NCBI GenBank assembly: GCA_003561825.1
Contig: PWVO01000113.1
Coordinates: 1 to 17,462, forward strand
DNA length: 17,462 nt
Origin: Candidatus Woesearchaeota archaeon
GTDB lineage: Archaea; Nanobdellota; Nanobdellia; Woesearchaeales; CG1-02-33-12
Reading direction: 5' to 3'
In this document: in pieces, positions 1 through 6,342 of the stretch
How the letters are laid out: each line of letters begins with the position of its first letter
Position numbering within the stretch: the stretch's first letter is position 1
Position numbers and translations under genes: made by a program
The notes under the pieces: generated by a model
What the model was told of the DNA's origin: nothing
Seen by the model: only the letters and a program-made list of their open reading frames with translations
Database searches by the model: none

Positions 1-2
1 GC

Positions 3-2276
3 CTGCCAAAGGAAGAGACGACAAGCCTGCTTGCTTATATGGGCAAATCTTTTGAATCTTTTAAAGCACCGCTTTTGGTCAAAGGGAGAAACTTCTACCG
101 AAACCAGTTGCATGATAAAGATCCCGGGCTTAGATGGATTGCTGCAAAAGCTTTGATTGACAGTTATAAAATTGAAGCAGGAAAAAAAGGAGACACTGAA
201 GCATTACTTCGAAAAGATCTTGGAGAGATAGTTGAAGCTTTGTCTCTAGGCAAAAAATATCCAAGTTTGGCTTCTGATACTGATTTAATTGCAAAAAGAT
301 TTGTGAGATACTCGCCTTGGAAACTAAAAGGATCTGATCCTTATGATTTAGCAGTTTTAGATGATTTAATCCCTATGGCTTCTGATGCTGCTTCAGGAGC
401 ACAAAGATTTGGTGTTGCATTGTCAATTGAGGATTTTTGCGATTTAGATAATTTATCACCCACAAAAGAAGGGGTTGCACAATTTAACCGAGAGATTGCT
501 GACAAAACATATGCTGCAGTTGAGAATAATAAGTATTTTAGAAAATTTTTGGCGGATGAGTTTAATTTGGTTGCAAAATTGAGAGATAGGCCAAAAGAGG
601 TTGCAGCATTACTTCCTGTATTGAAGGATATTTCCCTGGAATTAGCTGATTATGCTCAAAGAGTTGGCGAAGACAAATTTGAGGGAGTATATGAATTCAT
701 ATTTAACAGAGTTGGTTTCGATAAATCTGCTGTGGGCACATATTATTTATATAAACATTACCTTGGAAGAGATTTCTTTCAATTTATGAGAGATTTCCAG
801 GAAACTGGGGAGTCTTTTAAAAAATTACCAGCTATTAAAGAAAAATATGGGCGGTTTTTTGATGAAGAAAGATTGCGTCCCATTGTAAATCATATTGCAA
901 AGAAAAGAAGCAGGGATTTAATAGAAACACTTGCTGGCAATCTATTTTTAAACTCCTCTGATTTAATTAGGACTATTGCATACAAGCTGAATCCTTCTGC
1001 AGGCAAAAAAGAAACAGTTAGTGTTTTGGCTGAATTAAATAAAACCCATAATTTCCTTAAAAAATTCGGGGATAATATTTTAATCTCCAGGTTAGATGAA
1101 TTGCCGGATTCAATATCAGCTCAGGAAGCCCTGGAAGCAATAAAAGATGTTAGAATCCAGTGTTATACTAATGTAATAGGGGACACAGCTAAAATTCCTC
1201 CAGAATTAGAAGGAATGCTGGATAATATAGTTTTTGCATTTTACAATCAAAACTCTAGTTTTGAAAATGTAAATGTTCAGCCGGCGCTTAAATTAATTGT
1301 ATCCACATATCTTGAGAAAAATCCAGAAGCTGCTTTTGATGCAATTAGAGAACAAGAGCCTAATAAGCAGTTAAGAGCATATTTTTCTGAAAAAGGGGTA
1401 AATATAGAAGGTTATGAAACAGGGATTGAAAGAAGTTATGCTCTGAAAACTGACAAAGACCAGAATAGAAAGTTAAAGGAAATGATAGATTCTGAGCTGG
1501 GGATAATCTATGATAGATTGGACTCTCTTGGAATTGAAAAACCGTCAGGAAGCGTCATACAGCAATTGAATTGTGTTGAGAAAATTCTCAGTGAATATCA
1601 ATTTAGTAAAGAGACAGAACTTTTTAAAGCAGAAATAAAAGGCCATATCCACAGATTAAAAAGCGTAAGAGGAACAGTAAAGGAAATGGAAGACAATGTT
1701 GTTTTCTATGTTGGCACTGATCCTTTTGAGTCATTGCATATGGGGAATTACTTCGGATCTTGTCTGAGTCTGGATGCATGTAATGGCTGGGCAAGTGTTG
1801 TTCAGGTAATGGATTCAAACAAGAATGTAATTTACGCAAGAGGGTCAAACGGAAACTATGTTGGTAGAAACAGGACAGCCTTAACAGACCAGGGAGTGCT
1901 CTGTACCAGATTCCATAAAAACGGCGGCTTATTCATTGGAGATGCTTGGATTGATTATTTAACAGAATTTGGAGCGCACATTAATCAGGATGTTATAATC
2001 CCGGAAATGTTTGCAACATTAGCAATGGATAATAAGCTGAGAGAGTCTCCGAATGTAATCCAAAAAGAAGTAACAGCGCATATTGAGCCCGCTTATTTTT
2101 CTTCATTCTACGGAGATGGGCTAACTGCAGAAAAACTTGAGGATGGAAGAATAAAGATAACAACCAGGGCTTATGTTATTAAAAAACAAAGAAATATTTC
2201 CTCCCAAAAACCCATCCAAAAGCTATATAAACAGCCTGTTTTTCCCAATGAACATGGCCTTGAAAATAGACTATGA
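3..2276 (+). CDS. Large uncharacterised protein, N-terminus outside window
   Basis: The first ATG in frame is at 39, but the frame is open to the left edge and reads LPKEETTSLLAY just before that Met. The true start is therefore probably upstream of the window. About 757 residues are visible. The early part (DPGLRWIAAKALIDSY) looks like a HEAT-type helical repeat and most of the protein is predicted helical. The C-terminal part, encoded near 1690-1990, is different: it is compact and rich in Gly, Asn and Cys, with GNYFGSCLSL, then VIYARGSNGNYVGRNR and a following aromatic/Gly stretch. This could be a small globular or catalytic domain. I do not recognise the family. The last 23 bases overlap the ferredoxin gene, and that gene's TATA box lies inside this one. 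There is no signal peptide or membrane segment in the visible part. Confidence 0.8.
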   Translation: MPKEETTSLLAYMGKSFESFKAPLLVKGRNFYRNQLHDKDPGLRWIAAKALIDSYKIEAGKKGDTEALLRKDLGEIVEALSLGKKYPSLASDTDLIAKRFVRYSPWKLKGSDPYDLAVLDDLIPMASDAASGAQRFGVALSIEDFCDLDNLSPTKEGVAQFNREIADKTYAAVENNKYFRKFLADEFNLVAKLRDRPKEVAALLPVLKDISLELADYAQRVGEDKFEGVYEFIFNRVGFDKSAVGTYYLYKHYLGRDFFQFMRDFQETGESFKKLPAIKEKYGRFFDEERLRPIVNHIAKKRSRDLIETLAGNLFLNSSDLIRTIAYKLNPSAGKKETVSVLAELNKTHNFLKKFGDNILISRLDELPDSISAQEALEAIKDVRIQCYTNVIGDTAKIPPELEGMLDNIVFAFYNQNSSFENVNVQPALKLIVSTYLEKNPEAAFDAIREQEPNKQLRAYFSEKGVNIEGYETGIERSYALKTDKDQNRKLKEMIDSELGIIYDRLDSLGIEKPSGSVIQQLNCVEKILSEYQFSKETELFKAEIKGHIHRLKSVRGTVKEMEDNVVFYVGTDPFESLHMGNYFGSCLSLDACNGWASVVQVMDSNKNVIYARGSNGNYVGRNRTALTDQGVLCTRFHKNGGLFIGDAWIDYLTEFGAHINQDVIIPEMFATLAMDNKLRESPNVIQKEVTAHIEPAYFSSFYGDGLTAEKLEDGRIKITTRAYVIKKQRNISSQKPIQKLYKQPVFPNEHGLENRL
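2224..2232 (+). promoter_or_regulatory. TATA box of ferredoxin gene
   Basis: TATATAAAC begins exactly 30 nt upstream of the ATG at 2254. The same distance is seen from the TATA boxes to the ATGs at 4497, 4063, 14402 and 14519. This implies a leaderless mRNA starting at or next to the start codon. The box lies within the coding sequence of the preceding gene. Confidence 0.6.
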
Positions 2277-2463
2277 AAAATGCTGCTGGAAAGACGGCAG
2301 ATGCACAAGCTGCTCATGCGGCGCAGAATGCAAAGGCTGCGTGGATGCCTGCCCAGTAAAAGCCCTTAGGCGTGAAGATCTTATAATTATAGATCAGGAA
2401 AAATGCATAGAATGCGGGGCCTGCATACCTGCCTGCAGCCATAATGCTCTTTCTCTGGAATAA
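2254..2463 (+). CDS. Small 2x[4Fe-4S] ferredoxin with extra cysteines
   Basis: A 69-aa soluble electron-transfer protein with 12 cysteines (C10, C11, C17, C20, C22, C26, C29, C33, C51, C54, C57, C61). The second half has a normal CxxCxxCxxxC motif (CIECGACIPAC), although Ser follows the last Cys instead of Pro. The first half ends in CKGCVDACP, but the expected first ligand is displaced (C22-x3-C26-x2-C29-x3-C33-P). Four further cysteines precede it. A bicluster ferredoxin fold with two [4Fe-4S] clusters is expected from the family. The extra N-terminal cysteines could hold zinc or another cluster (inference). The frame is open upstream to 2173, but the TATA spacing favours ATG 2254; ATG 2248 (two residues more) is the alternative. 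No redox partner gene is adjacent, so the electron donor or acceptor is unknown. Confidence 0.85.
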   Translation: MALKIDYEKCCWKDGRCTSCSCGAECKGCVDACPVKALRREDLIIIDQEKCIECGACIPACSHNALSLE

Positions 2464-2500
2464 TCCAAAAAGCATTCATTTAACCAATGGCCTAATTCAT

Positions 2501-2790
2501 TCATTTTAACCTCTTGATTAGTTCAAGTGAATCTTTTTCTATTTTTGAAAAGGCAAACCATTTATTGCCTAAATCTTGCTCTTTTGGTTGTTAAAACACC
2601 TGCAAGATTTGCCAATCCGTGCTCTGTAAATGCATAAGGAAGACTTCTTCCAAGATTTTTTTTGAAGGTATCGCATTTTGCGATACCATGCTTTCTGTCT
2701 CATCATTTTTCAGCTGAAAACAAAAAACTGGTGGAAAGAGAACATAGCCGGTTTCTTTGAGTGAATAAAAAGCAAAATTTTTTAATATGA
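2501..2790 (-). pseudogene. Remnant of an ORF6N-domain DNA-binding protein gene
   Basis: Three pieces of one ORF6N-type protein can be read in three different minus-strand frames. Piece one (about 2790-2660) gives FPPVFCFQLKNDETESMVSQ, matching the family's RFPEDFMFQL...SQNA block. Piece two (about 2660-2562) gives LPYAFTEHGLANLAGVL, the family's most conserved stretch. Piece three (about 2575-2501) gives DLGNKWFAFSKIEKDSLELI, resembling the family C-terminus, then TGA. The first frame change falls in an 8-base A run (T run on plus, 2656-2663). Between pieces two and three the normal middle of the protein is missing, so it is not just a sequencing slip. ORF6N proteins are phage- and mobile-element-associated DNA-binding proteins of bacteria and some archaea. 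This is a decayed acquisition. The family assignment is from memory of the motifs. Confidence 0.7.
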
Positions 2791-2815
2791 AGCCAATTCC
2801 ATAAAAGAAACAAAA

Positions 2816-2821
2816 AGGAGG
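2816..2821 (+). promoter_or_regulatory. Shine-Dalgarno site of the S-component gene
   Basis: A full AGGAGG lies 9 nt before ATG 2831. A T-rich TATA-like stretch (AATTTTTTAATATG, about 2776-2789) lies further upstream. Unlike several neighbours, this gene appears to have a leadered mRNA. Confidence 0.7.
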
Positions 2822-2830
2822 CAAATCAAA

Positions 2831-3376
2831 ATGTTTCTAAATGAAAACTTTTCAATAACAGATTACAGATACAATGAAGTAAAGCTTTACTTATTCACTT
2901 TTCTTTTCAGCATAGGAAATCTTGCACTTCCTCTTATAGTGCATTACTTCGGCCTCGGCGGCCCAGTATTCCTTCCTATATACTTTTTCATACTCATAGG
3001 CAGCTACAAGTTCGGCCTGAAACTAGGCCTCATGACAGCAGTTATAACACCAATAATAAACCACCTGGCAACAGGAATGCCCAATGCCGCAATGATATAC
3101 CCTGTTTTTGTAAAAGGAATTGCATTGGCACTGATAGCTTACGCAGTAGCAGGCAGGACAAGAAAGATCAGCATCCAGAACCTTATAATAATAATCCTCT
3201 CTTACCAGGCAGTTGGGATAATATTTGAGGCATTTTACTTCTCAAGCCTGTCAAGGGCTTTCAGCAATTTTGCAGTAGCATACCCAGGCATGCTGATACA
3301 GCTTGTTATAGGCTATCTTATATTAAGAGGCCTTAAAGACTATGGAAGAGAAACCACTGCAGGAAATACTCAATAA
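2831..3376 (+). CDS. ECF-transporter S-component-like membrane protein
   Basis: A 181-aa integral membrane protein with five to six hydrophobic helices (roughly 19-37, 45-62, 66-84, 90-107, 114-133, 149-167). The block FLPIYFFILIGSYKFGLKLG followed by ITPIINHLATGMPNA matches the pattern of ECF-family substrate-binding (S) components, where a membrane hairpin is followed by a conserved SP..(S/N)HL.TGMP segment. S components bind a vitamin or base with high affinity and work with a shared EcfA/EcfA'/EcfT module. No such module is in the window, so it must be encoded elsewhere or be absent. The last 35 bases overlap the following phosphoribosyltransferase gene, which suggests that the imported compound is a nucleobase or similar ring base (inference). 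The substrate cannot be read from the sequence. Confidence 0.6.
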   Translation: MFLNENFSITDYRYNEVKLYLFTFLFSIGNLALPLIVHYFGLGGPVFLPIYFFILIGSYKFGLKLGLMTAVITPIINHLATGMPNAAMIYPVFVKGIALALIAYAVAGRTRKISIQNLIIIILSYQAVGIIFEAFYFSSLSRAFSNFAVAYPGMLIQLVIGYLILRGLKDYGRETTAGNTQ

Positions 3377-3743
3377 GCTCAAAACCCTTAACTTCAAAGA
3401 AAAGTTTGATTTAGTAGTAGGCATAGGCAAAGGAGGGATTGTGCCTGCTTACATTGTCTCAGAATTTCTAGCACTCCCCCTAGAGATCATCTGGCTTAAC
3501 CTGAGGGATGAAAGCCACAGAGAGATAAGAGAAGAGCCTGAGCTTATAAAAGAAATCTCATTTAACCCAAAGAGCAAAACAATCCTCCTTGTTGACGATG
3601 TGTCAAGAACAGGAAAAACATTTGAGAAAGCAAAATCACTCATGCATAATGCAAGAACAGTAAAAACCCTTGCAGTAAACGGCAGAGCAGACTACAGCTT
3701 ATTTGATGAAGACTGCTTCAGAATGCCGTGGAATCTCTCCTGA
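3342..3743 (+). CDS. Type I phosphoribosyltransferase-family protein
   Basis: A 133-aa cytosolic protein with the PRPP-binding signature ILLVDDVSRTGKT at residues 81-93 (two acidic residues, then the RTGKT phosphate loop). The earlier strand-loop VVGIGKGGIVPAYIVS (25-40) is typical of purine/xanthine-type PRTases. Proteins of this fold transfer the ribose-5-phosphate of PRPP to a base, or act as PRPP-sensing regulators. The hood region that selects the base is too short and divergent to name a substrate. The C-terminal FRMPWNL resembles the (F/Y)PWE ending of the COG2236 group. The gene starts inside the S-component gene (35-nt overlap, different frame), so the two are co-transcribed and probably co-translated. 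It ends five bases before the convergent minus-strand gene. Confidence 0.8.
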   Translation: MEEKPLQEILNKLKTLNFKEKFDLVVGIGKGGIVPAYIVSEFLALPLEIIWLNLRDESHREIREEPELIKEISFNPKSKTILLVDDVSRTGKTFEKAKSLMHNARTVKTLAVNGRADYSLFDEDCFRMPWNLS

Positions 3744-3748
3744 AATCC

Positions 3749-4063
3749 TCAGCAATATTCTCCTCTTTTATCAATTGGCCTGCGATTATCATGAGAAGCG
3801 CAGTAAATCCGATTATAGTCATTCTCAGGCAATCTGGCTTTTGCAAAACCCTTAAGCTCATCTATCATATCCTGCACATTGTTCGTGCTCTTGACTTTCT
3901 TTATAGAATAAAGATTCCAAAGGTCTTTCCCGAGTATAAATACATAGTCATTGCTGATGCTTTGCTCGGCCCCAGCTTTTTTAATTGCTTTTTCAATCCA
4001 GCCCATTGAGTGCTTTACTATATCTGCAGGGTCTTGTTTTAAAATATGATCTATCTGAGACAT
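3749..4063 (-). CDS. Hypothetical 104-aa soluble protein
   Basis: Not recognised. The protein is charged, with a helical N-terminal half (about 1-36, IVKHSMGWIEKAIKKAG), a short beta-like segment DYVFILGKDLWNLYSIKKV, and a second helix VQDMIDELKGFAKARL; it ends in Cys. The amino-acid make-up and a well-placed promoter support a real gene. The frame extends to a TTG at 4078, but the TATA element TTTATAAAT on the minus strand begins exactly 30 nt before ATG 4063, which fixes the start. It converges with the phosphoribosyltransferase gene with a 5-nt gap. The opposite-strand frame through here is its shadow. Confidence 0.65.
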   Translation of the reverse strand: MSQIDHILKQDPADIVKHSMGWIEKAIKKAGAEQSISNDYVFILGKDLWNLYSIKKVKSTNNVQDMIDELKGFAKARLPENDYNRIYCASHDNRRPIDKRGEYC

Positions 4064-4084
4064 AAAAAAGGAAAACAAGCGGTT

Positions 4085-4094
4085 ATTTATAAAT
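4085..4094 (-). promoter_or_regulatory. TATA box of the 104-aa gene
   Basis: ATTTATAAAT is a perfect palindrome. Read on the minus strand, its TTTATAAAT starts 30 nt before ATG 4063, implying a leaderless transcript. Confidence 0.55.
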
Positions 4095-4153
4095 CTTTTG
4101 TTGACTGTTACTTTTAAGTAAATACTTTATGCTATTCTCTTAGCTGGCTTCAA

Positions 4154-4288
4154 TCAAACTGCTATCTCATCCTCAGAATCAATATACCCCCTCATAAAGC
4201 CCTCCTCAACTGCGCTGAGCTCGTCGTCTTCAATGGCCTGCTCAATGCCTTGGCCTGAATATATGTTCAATTCTTCGATATCATTCAT
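4154..4288 (-). CDS. Small acidic protein, 44 aa
   Basis: An open frame of 44 residues, MNDIEELNIYSGQGIEQ followed by AIEDDELSAVEEGFMRGYI and a DSEDEIAV end. The gene is preceded by a strong Shine-Dalgarno (GAGGTGA) five bases upstream. The protein is very acidic and predicted to be one or two helices. The DELSAVEEGFMRGY segment looks like a pattern I associate with short unnamed proteins in DPANN genomes, but I cannot confirm that here. No function is known to me. A minus-strand A/T-rich TATA-like run lies near 4333-4345. The codon pattern and ribosome site make a chance frame unlikely. Confidence 0.7.
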   Translation of the reverse strand: MNDIEELNIYSGQGIEQAIEDDELSAVEEGFMRGYIDSEDEIAV

Positions 4289-4293
4289 TTAAA

Positions 4294-4300
4294 TCACCTC
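4294..4300 (-). promoter_or_regulatory. Shine-Dalgarno of the 44-aa gene
   Basis: GAGGTGA (TCACCTC on plus) lies 5 nt before ATG 4288. It is the best match to the 16S anti-SD in the window and the main reason for calling the short gene. Confidence 0.75.
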
Positions 4301-4466
4301 GTTTTTCTTTATAGAATTAGCTAATCATATGAATTATAAAAAAAAATGTAGTCTGCTTAGAGACACCAAAGATAAGCCTGGCTAAAAATGCCTTTGGCAT
4401 GGCATTGTAACAATTCAGCCCTAAATTCACAGAACCAAACCTATAGCTCAGCACTTTTGAGATAGA

Positions 4467-4475
4467 TTTATAAAC
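4467..4475 (+). promoter_or_regulatory. TATA box of the CoaDE-HD operon
   Basis: TTTATAAAC begins 30 nt before ATG 4497, the same box and spacing as at 14489 before ATG 14519. It selects ATG 4497 over the in-frame GTG at 4482. The stretch 4301-4466 upstream holds no gene that I can see. Confidence 0.65.
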
Positions 4476-4496
4476 TTTGCAGTGGTTATCTATACT

Positions 4497-5624
4497 ATGA
4501 GAAAAGCCATGTATGCGTTTTCAGGAGACCCCATTACATATGGGCACATAGATATTATAGCAAGAGCTGCAAAATCTTTTGATAAGGTAGTTATAGGGAT
4601 AGGTGTCAATCCTAAAAAAAAATATGTGTTTAGCCTGGAAGAAAGAACAGAAATGGCTCAGAGGTCTTTATCTGGGTTTCCAAATGTAGAAGTTGTTTCA
4701 TTTCGAGGATTGCTGGTAGATTACGCTTATGAAAACGGAATAGGTGTTATTGTAAAAGGAGTCAGAAATTCTTCAGACTTTGATTATGAAAGTGTTCTGC
4801 ATCAGGTAGGAGAGAGCCAGAAACTCGGAATAGACACCCACATCTTATTTGCAAGACCTGAATTAGCGCACATTAGCTCTAGTGCAGTTAAAGCAATACA
4901 GAAAGAGCAGGGATTGATACACGAATACGTGCCTCTTTATGTAAAACAATGCCTTGAAGCCAGAATGTCTGGGCAGTATATAATAGGATTAACAGGAGAG
5001 ATCGGTGCAGGAAAATCATATGTAAGCCAGAGATTTGCCCAGATTGGCAGGTCAAAAGGGATACAGGTCCATAACATAGAATTGGATCATATAGGGCATC
5101 AGATTCTTGGGGAGCTAAAACAGGAAGTTTATGATAAAGTAAGAAGTCAAATAGCTGATACATTAGGGAAGCACATTAGAAGAGAAGATGGGACAATTGA
5201 CAGAAAGTTATTGGGAGAAATTGTATTTGGTGATTCAGGTGCATTAAAAAAACTAAATGAAATAATGGCTACTCCTTTATTAGTAAGAATAAGAAGGGAG
5301 TTGTATGGAAAAAAAGGATTGATTTTATTCAATGCTGCTTTGATTGCAGAGTCAGACATGGCATATTTGTGCAACAACAATATTGTTTTAGTCTATACAG
5401 ACAGAAAAACAAAAGAATTCCGTCTGGCTTCAAGAGGATTGTCCAGGGAGCAGATTAAGACAAGATTAGAGAGCCAATTTGATTTTGAAGGAAAAAAAGA
5501 TAAATTACAGCAGGCAATTGACAGGGATTGTCAGGGAAAAATTTGGGTTGTTGATAATTCAGAAGGCAAAAATGAGATTGAAAAGGCTTTTGATGATGTT
5601 GTTTCAGAGTTGAAGGCAAAATGA
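4497..5624 (+). CDS. Fused phosphopantetheine adenylyltransferase / dephospho-CoA kinase
   Basis: A 375-aa bifunctional enzyme for the last two steps of CoA synthesis: 4'-phosphopantetheine + ATP to dephospho-CoA, then 3'-phosphorylation to CoA. Residues 1-155 are a bacterial-type CoaD: nucleotidylyltransferase motif SGDPITYGH (9-17), SLEERTEMAQ (46-55), VKGVRNSSDFDYE (86-98) and ISSSAVK (126-132). Residues 160-375 are a bacterial-type CoaE: P-loop GLTGEIGAGKS (164-174), acidic ELDHIGH (195-201), DRKLLGEIVFGD (235-246) and a lid with RLASRGLSREQI (309-320). Oddities: the usual TFDP is SGDP, the first Arg of the RGLR motif is Lys, and the HP motif of CoaE is TP (259-260). Archaea normally use an unrelated-subfamily PPAT and a GTP-dependent kinase, so both halves look acquired. 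The downstream HD gene overlaps by ATGA. Confidence 0.92.
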   Translation: MRKAMYAFSGDPITYGHIDIIARAAKSFDKVVIGIGVNPKKKYVFSLEERTEMAQRSLSGFPNVEVVSFRGLLVDYAYENGIGVIVKGVRNSSDFDYESVLHQVGESQKLGIDTHILFARPELAHISSSAVKAIQKEQGLIHEYVPLYVKQCLEARMSGQYIIGLTGEIGAGKSYVSQRFAQIGRSKGIQVHNIELDHIGHQILGELKQEVYDKVRSQIADTLGKHIRREDGTIDRKLLGEIVFGDSGALKKLNEIMATPLLVRIRRELYGKKGLILFNAALIAESDMAYLCNNNIVLVYTDRKTKEFRLASRGLSREQIKTRLESQFDFEGKKDKLQQAIDRDCQGKIWVVDNSEGKNEIEKAFDDVVSELKAK

Positions 5625-6232
5625 AAGAGAGATTTGCAGAATTGTGGAATAGAATTAATGCGCATGGCAGTGCAGAGCAGCAGTTTGTTAAACTAAAAGA
5701 ACTTTATTCTGATCCTCACAGGTTTTATCACACTATGTCTCATGTTTATAATTCTCTGGCAGAATTTGATTCAGCGAGAAGCTTAGTCCAGGAGCCAGAT
5801 CTAGTTGAATTTGCAATATGGTACCATGACGCAATTTATGATCCTAGGGCAAGAGACAATGAGGAGAAAAGCTCTCAGCTGGCTTATGATATTTGCTTGG
5901 CTGCACTAACTCCAAAAGAGTTTGCTGAAGGGGTGAGAAATTTAATCTTGGCAACAAAGCATAATGCTGTTCCTCAGGGTATTGATTCAGAAGTGCTTGT
6001 TGATGTTGATTTATCCATATTTGGAAAGTCTCCTGAAGAATTTGATGAATATGAGAGAAATATAAGAAAAGAATATTCCTGGGTTCCTGCGGATCAGTTT
6101 AGAAAGGGAAGAAGTATAGTTCTCAGGATGTTTTTGGACAGAGATTCAGTCTATTTTACAGATTTTTTTAGAGGGAAATATGAATCTCATGCAAAAGCAA
6201 ACCTGCAGAGATCCATTGAAGCATTGCGCTAG
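5621..6232 (+). CDS. HD-domain phosphohydrolase (COG4339-like)
   Basis: A 203-aa soluble predicted metal-dependent phosphohydrolase. Visible metal ligands are H37 and H41 in RFYHTMSHV, the H69-D70 pair in WYHDAIYD, and a later TKHN and DVDLSIFG, as in the COG4339-type HD family. Helices surround these as expected. The start codon overlaps the stop of the CoaD-CoaE gene (ATGA), so translation is coupled and the two products are probably made together. This suggests a role linked to CoA or phosphopantetheine, for example removing phosphate from surplus or damaged intermediates (inference). The family has no settled substrate that I know of. A hairpin and T-tract follow the stop codon directly, so the operon ends here. 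Confidence 0.85.
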   Translation: MKERFAELWNRINAHGSAEQQFVKLKELYSDPHRFYHTMSHVYNSLAEFDSARSLVQEPDLVEFAIWYHDAIYDPRARDNEEKSSQLAYDICLAALTPKEFAEGVRNLILATKHNAVPQGIDSEVLVDVDLSIFGKSPEEFDEYERNIRKEYSWVPADQFRKGRSIVLRMFLDRDSVYFTDFFRGKYESHAKANLQRSIEALR

Positions 6233-6233
6233 T

Positions 6234-6264
6234 CACAGAACTTCTGTGTTTGTTTTTAGTTTTT
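6234..6264 (+). terminator. Hairpin and T-tract terminator after CoaDE-HD
   Basis: CACAG/CTGTG stem (6234-6238, 6244-6248) around a 5-nt loop, followed by TTTGTTTTTAGTTTTT. It starts one base after the TAG of the HD gene. Confidence 0.6.
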
Positions 6265-6302
6265 CAGGAGATTGCACTCTTCGTTAGCTCATTAAAGTGG
6301 CA

Positions 6303-6324
6303 TCCTCCCCACCTTAAAGGAGGA
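6303..6324. repeat. Inverted repeat, possible decayed element end
   Basis: TCCTCC (6303-6308) and GGAGGA (6319-6324) form a 6-bp stem around a CCACCTTAAA loop, followed by GATTTCTTGGC. There is no T-tract on either strand, so it does not look like a simple terminator. The shape resembles subterminal hairpins at IS605/TnpB-type element ends (weak inference). No transposase or TnpB frame is nearby. Confidence 0.3.
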
Positions 6325-6342
6325 GATTTCTTGGCAGGTTTC

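Noticed and set aside
2656..2663. Single-base error in a T run as the only cause of the broken ORF6N frame
   Set aside because: A second frame change and a missing middle region further along cannot be explained by that run.
2591..2824. 77-aa minus-strand open frame as an intact gene
   Set aside because: It holds only one of three frame-shifted pieces of the ORF6N remnant and ends in out-of-frame sequence.
3728..4009. 93-aa plus-strand frame after the phosphoribosyltransferase
   Set aside because: Antisense to the 104-aa minus gene, which has the better composition and a correctly spaced TATA box.
4482..4496. GTG start giving five extra residues on CoaD-CoaE
   Set aside because: The TATA box spacing and CoaD family N-terminus both fit ATG 4497.
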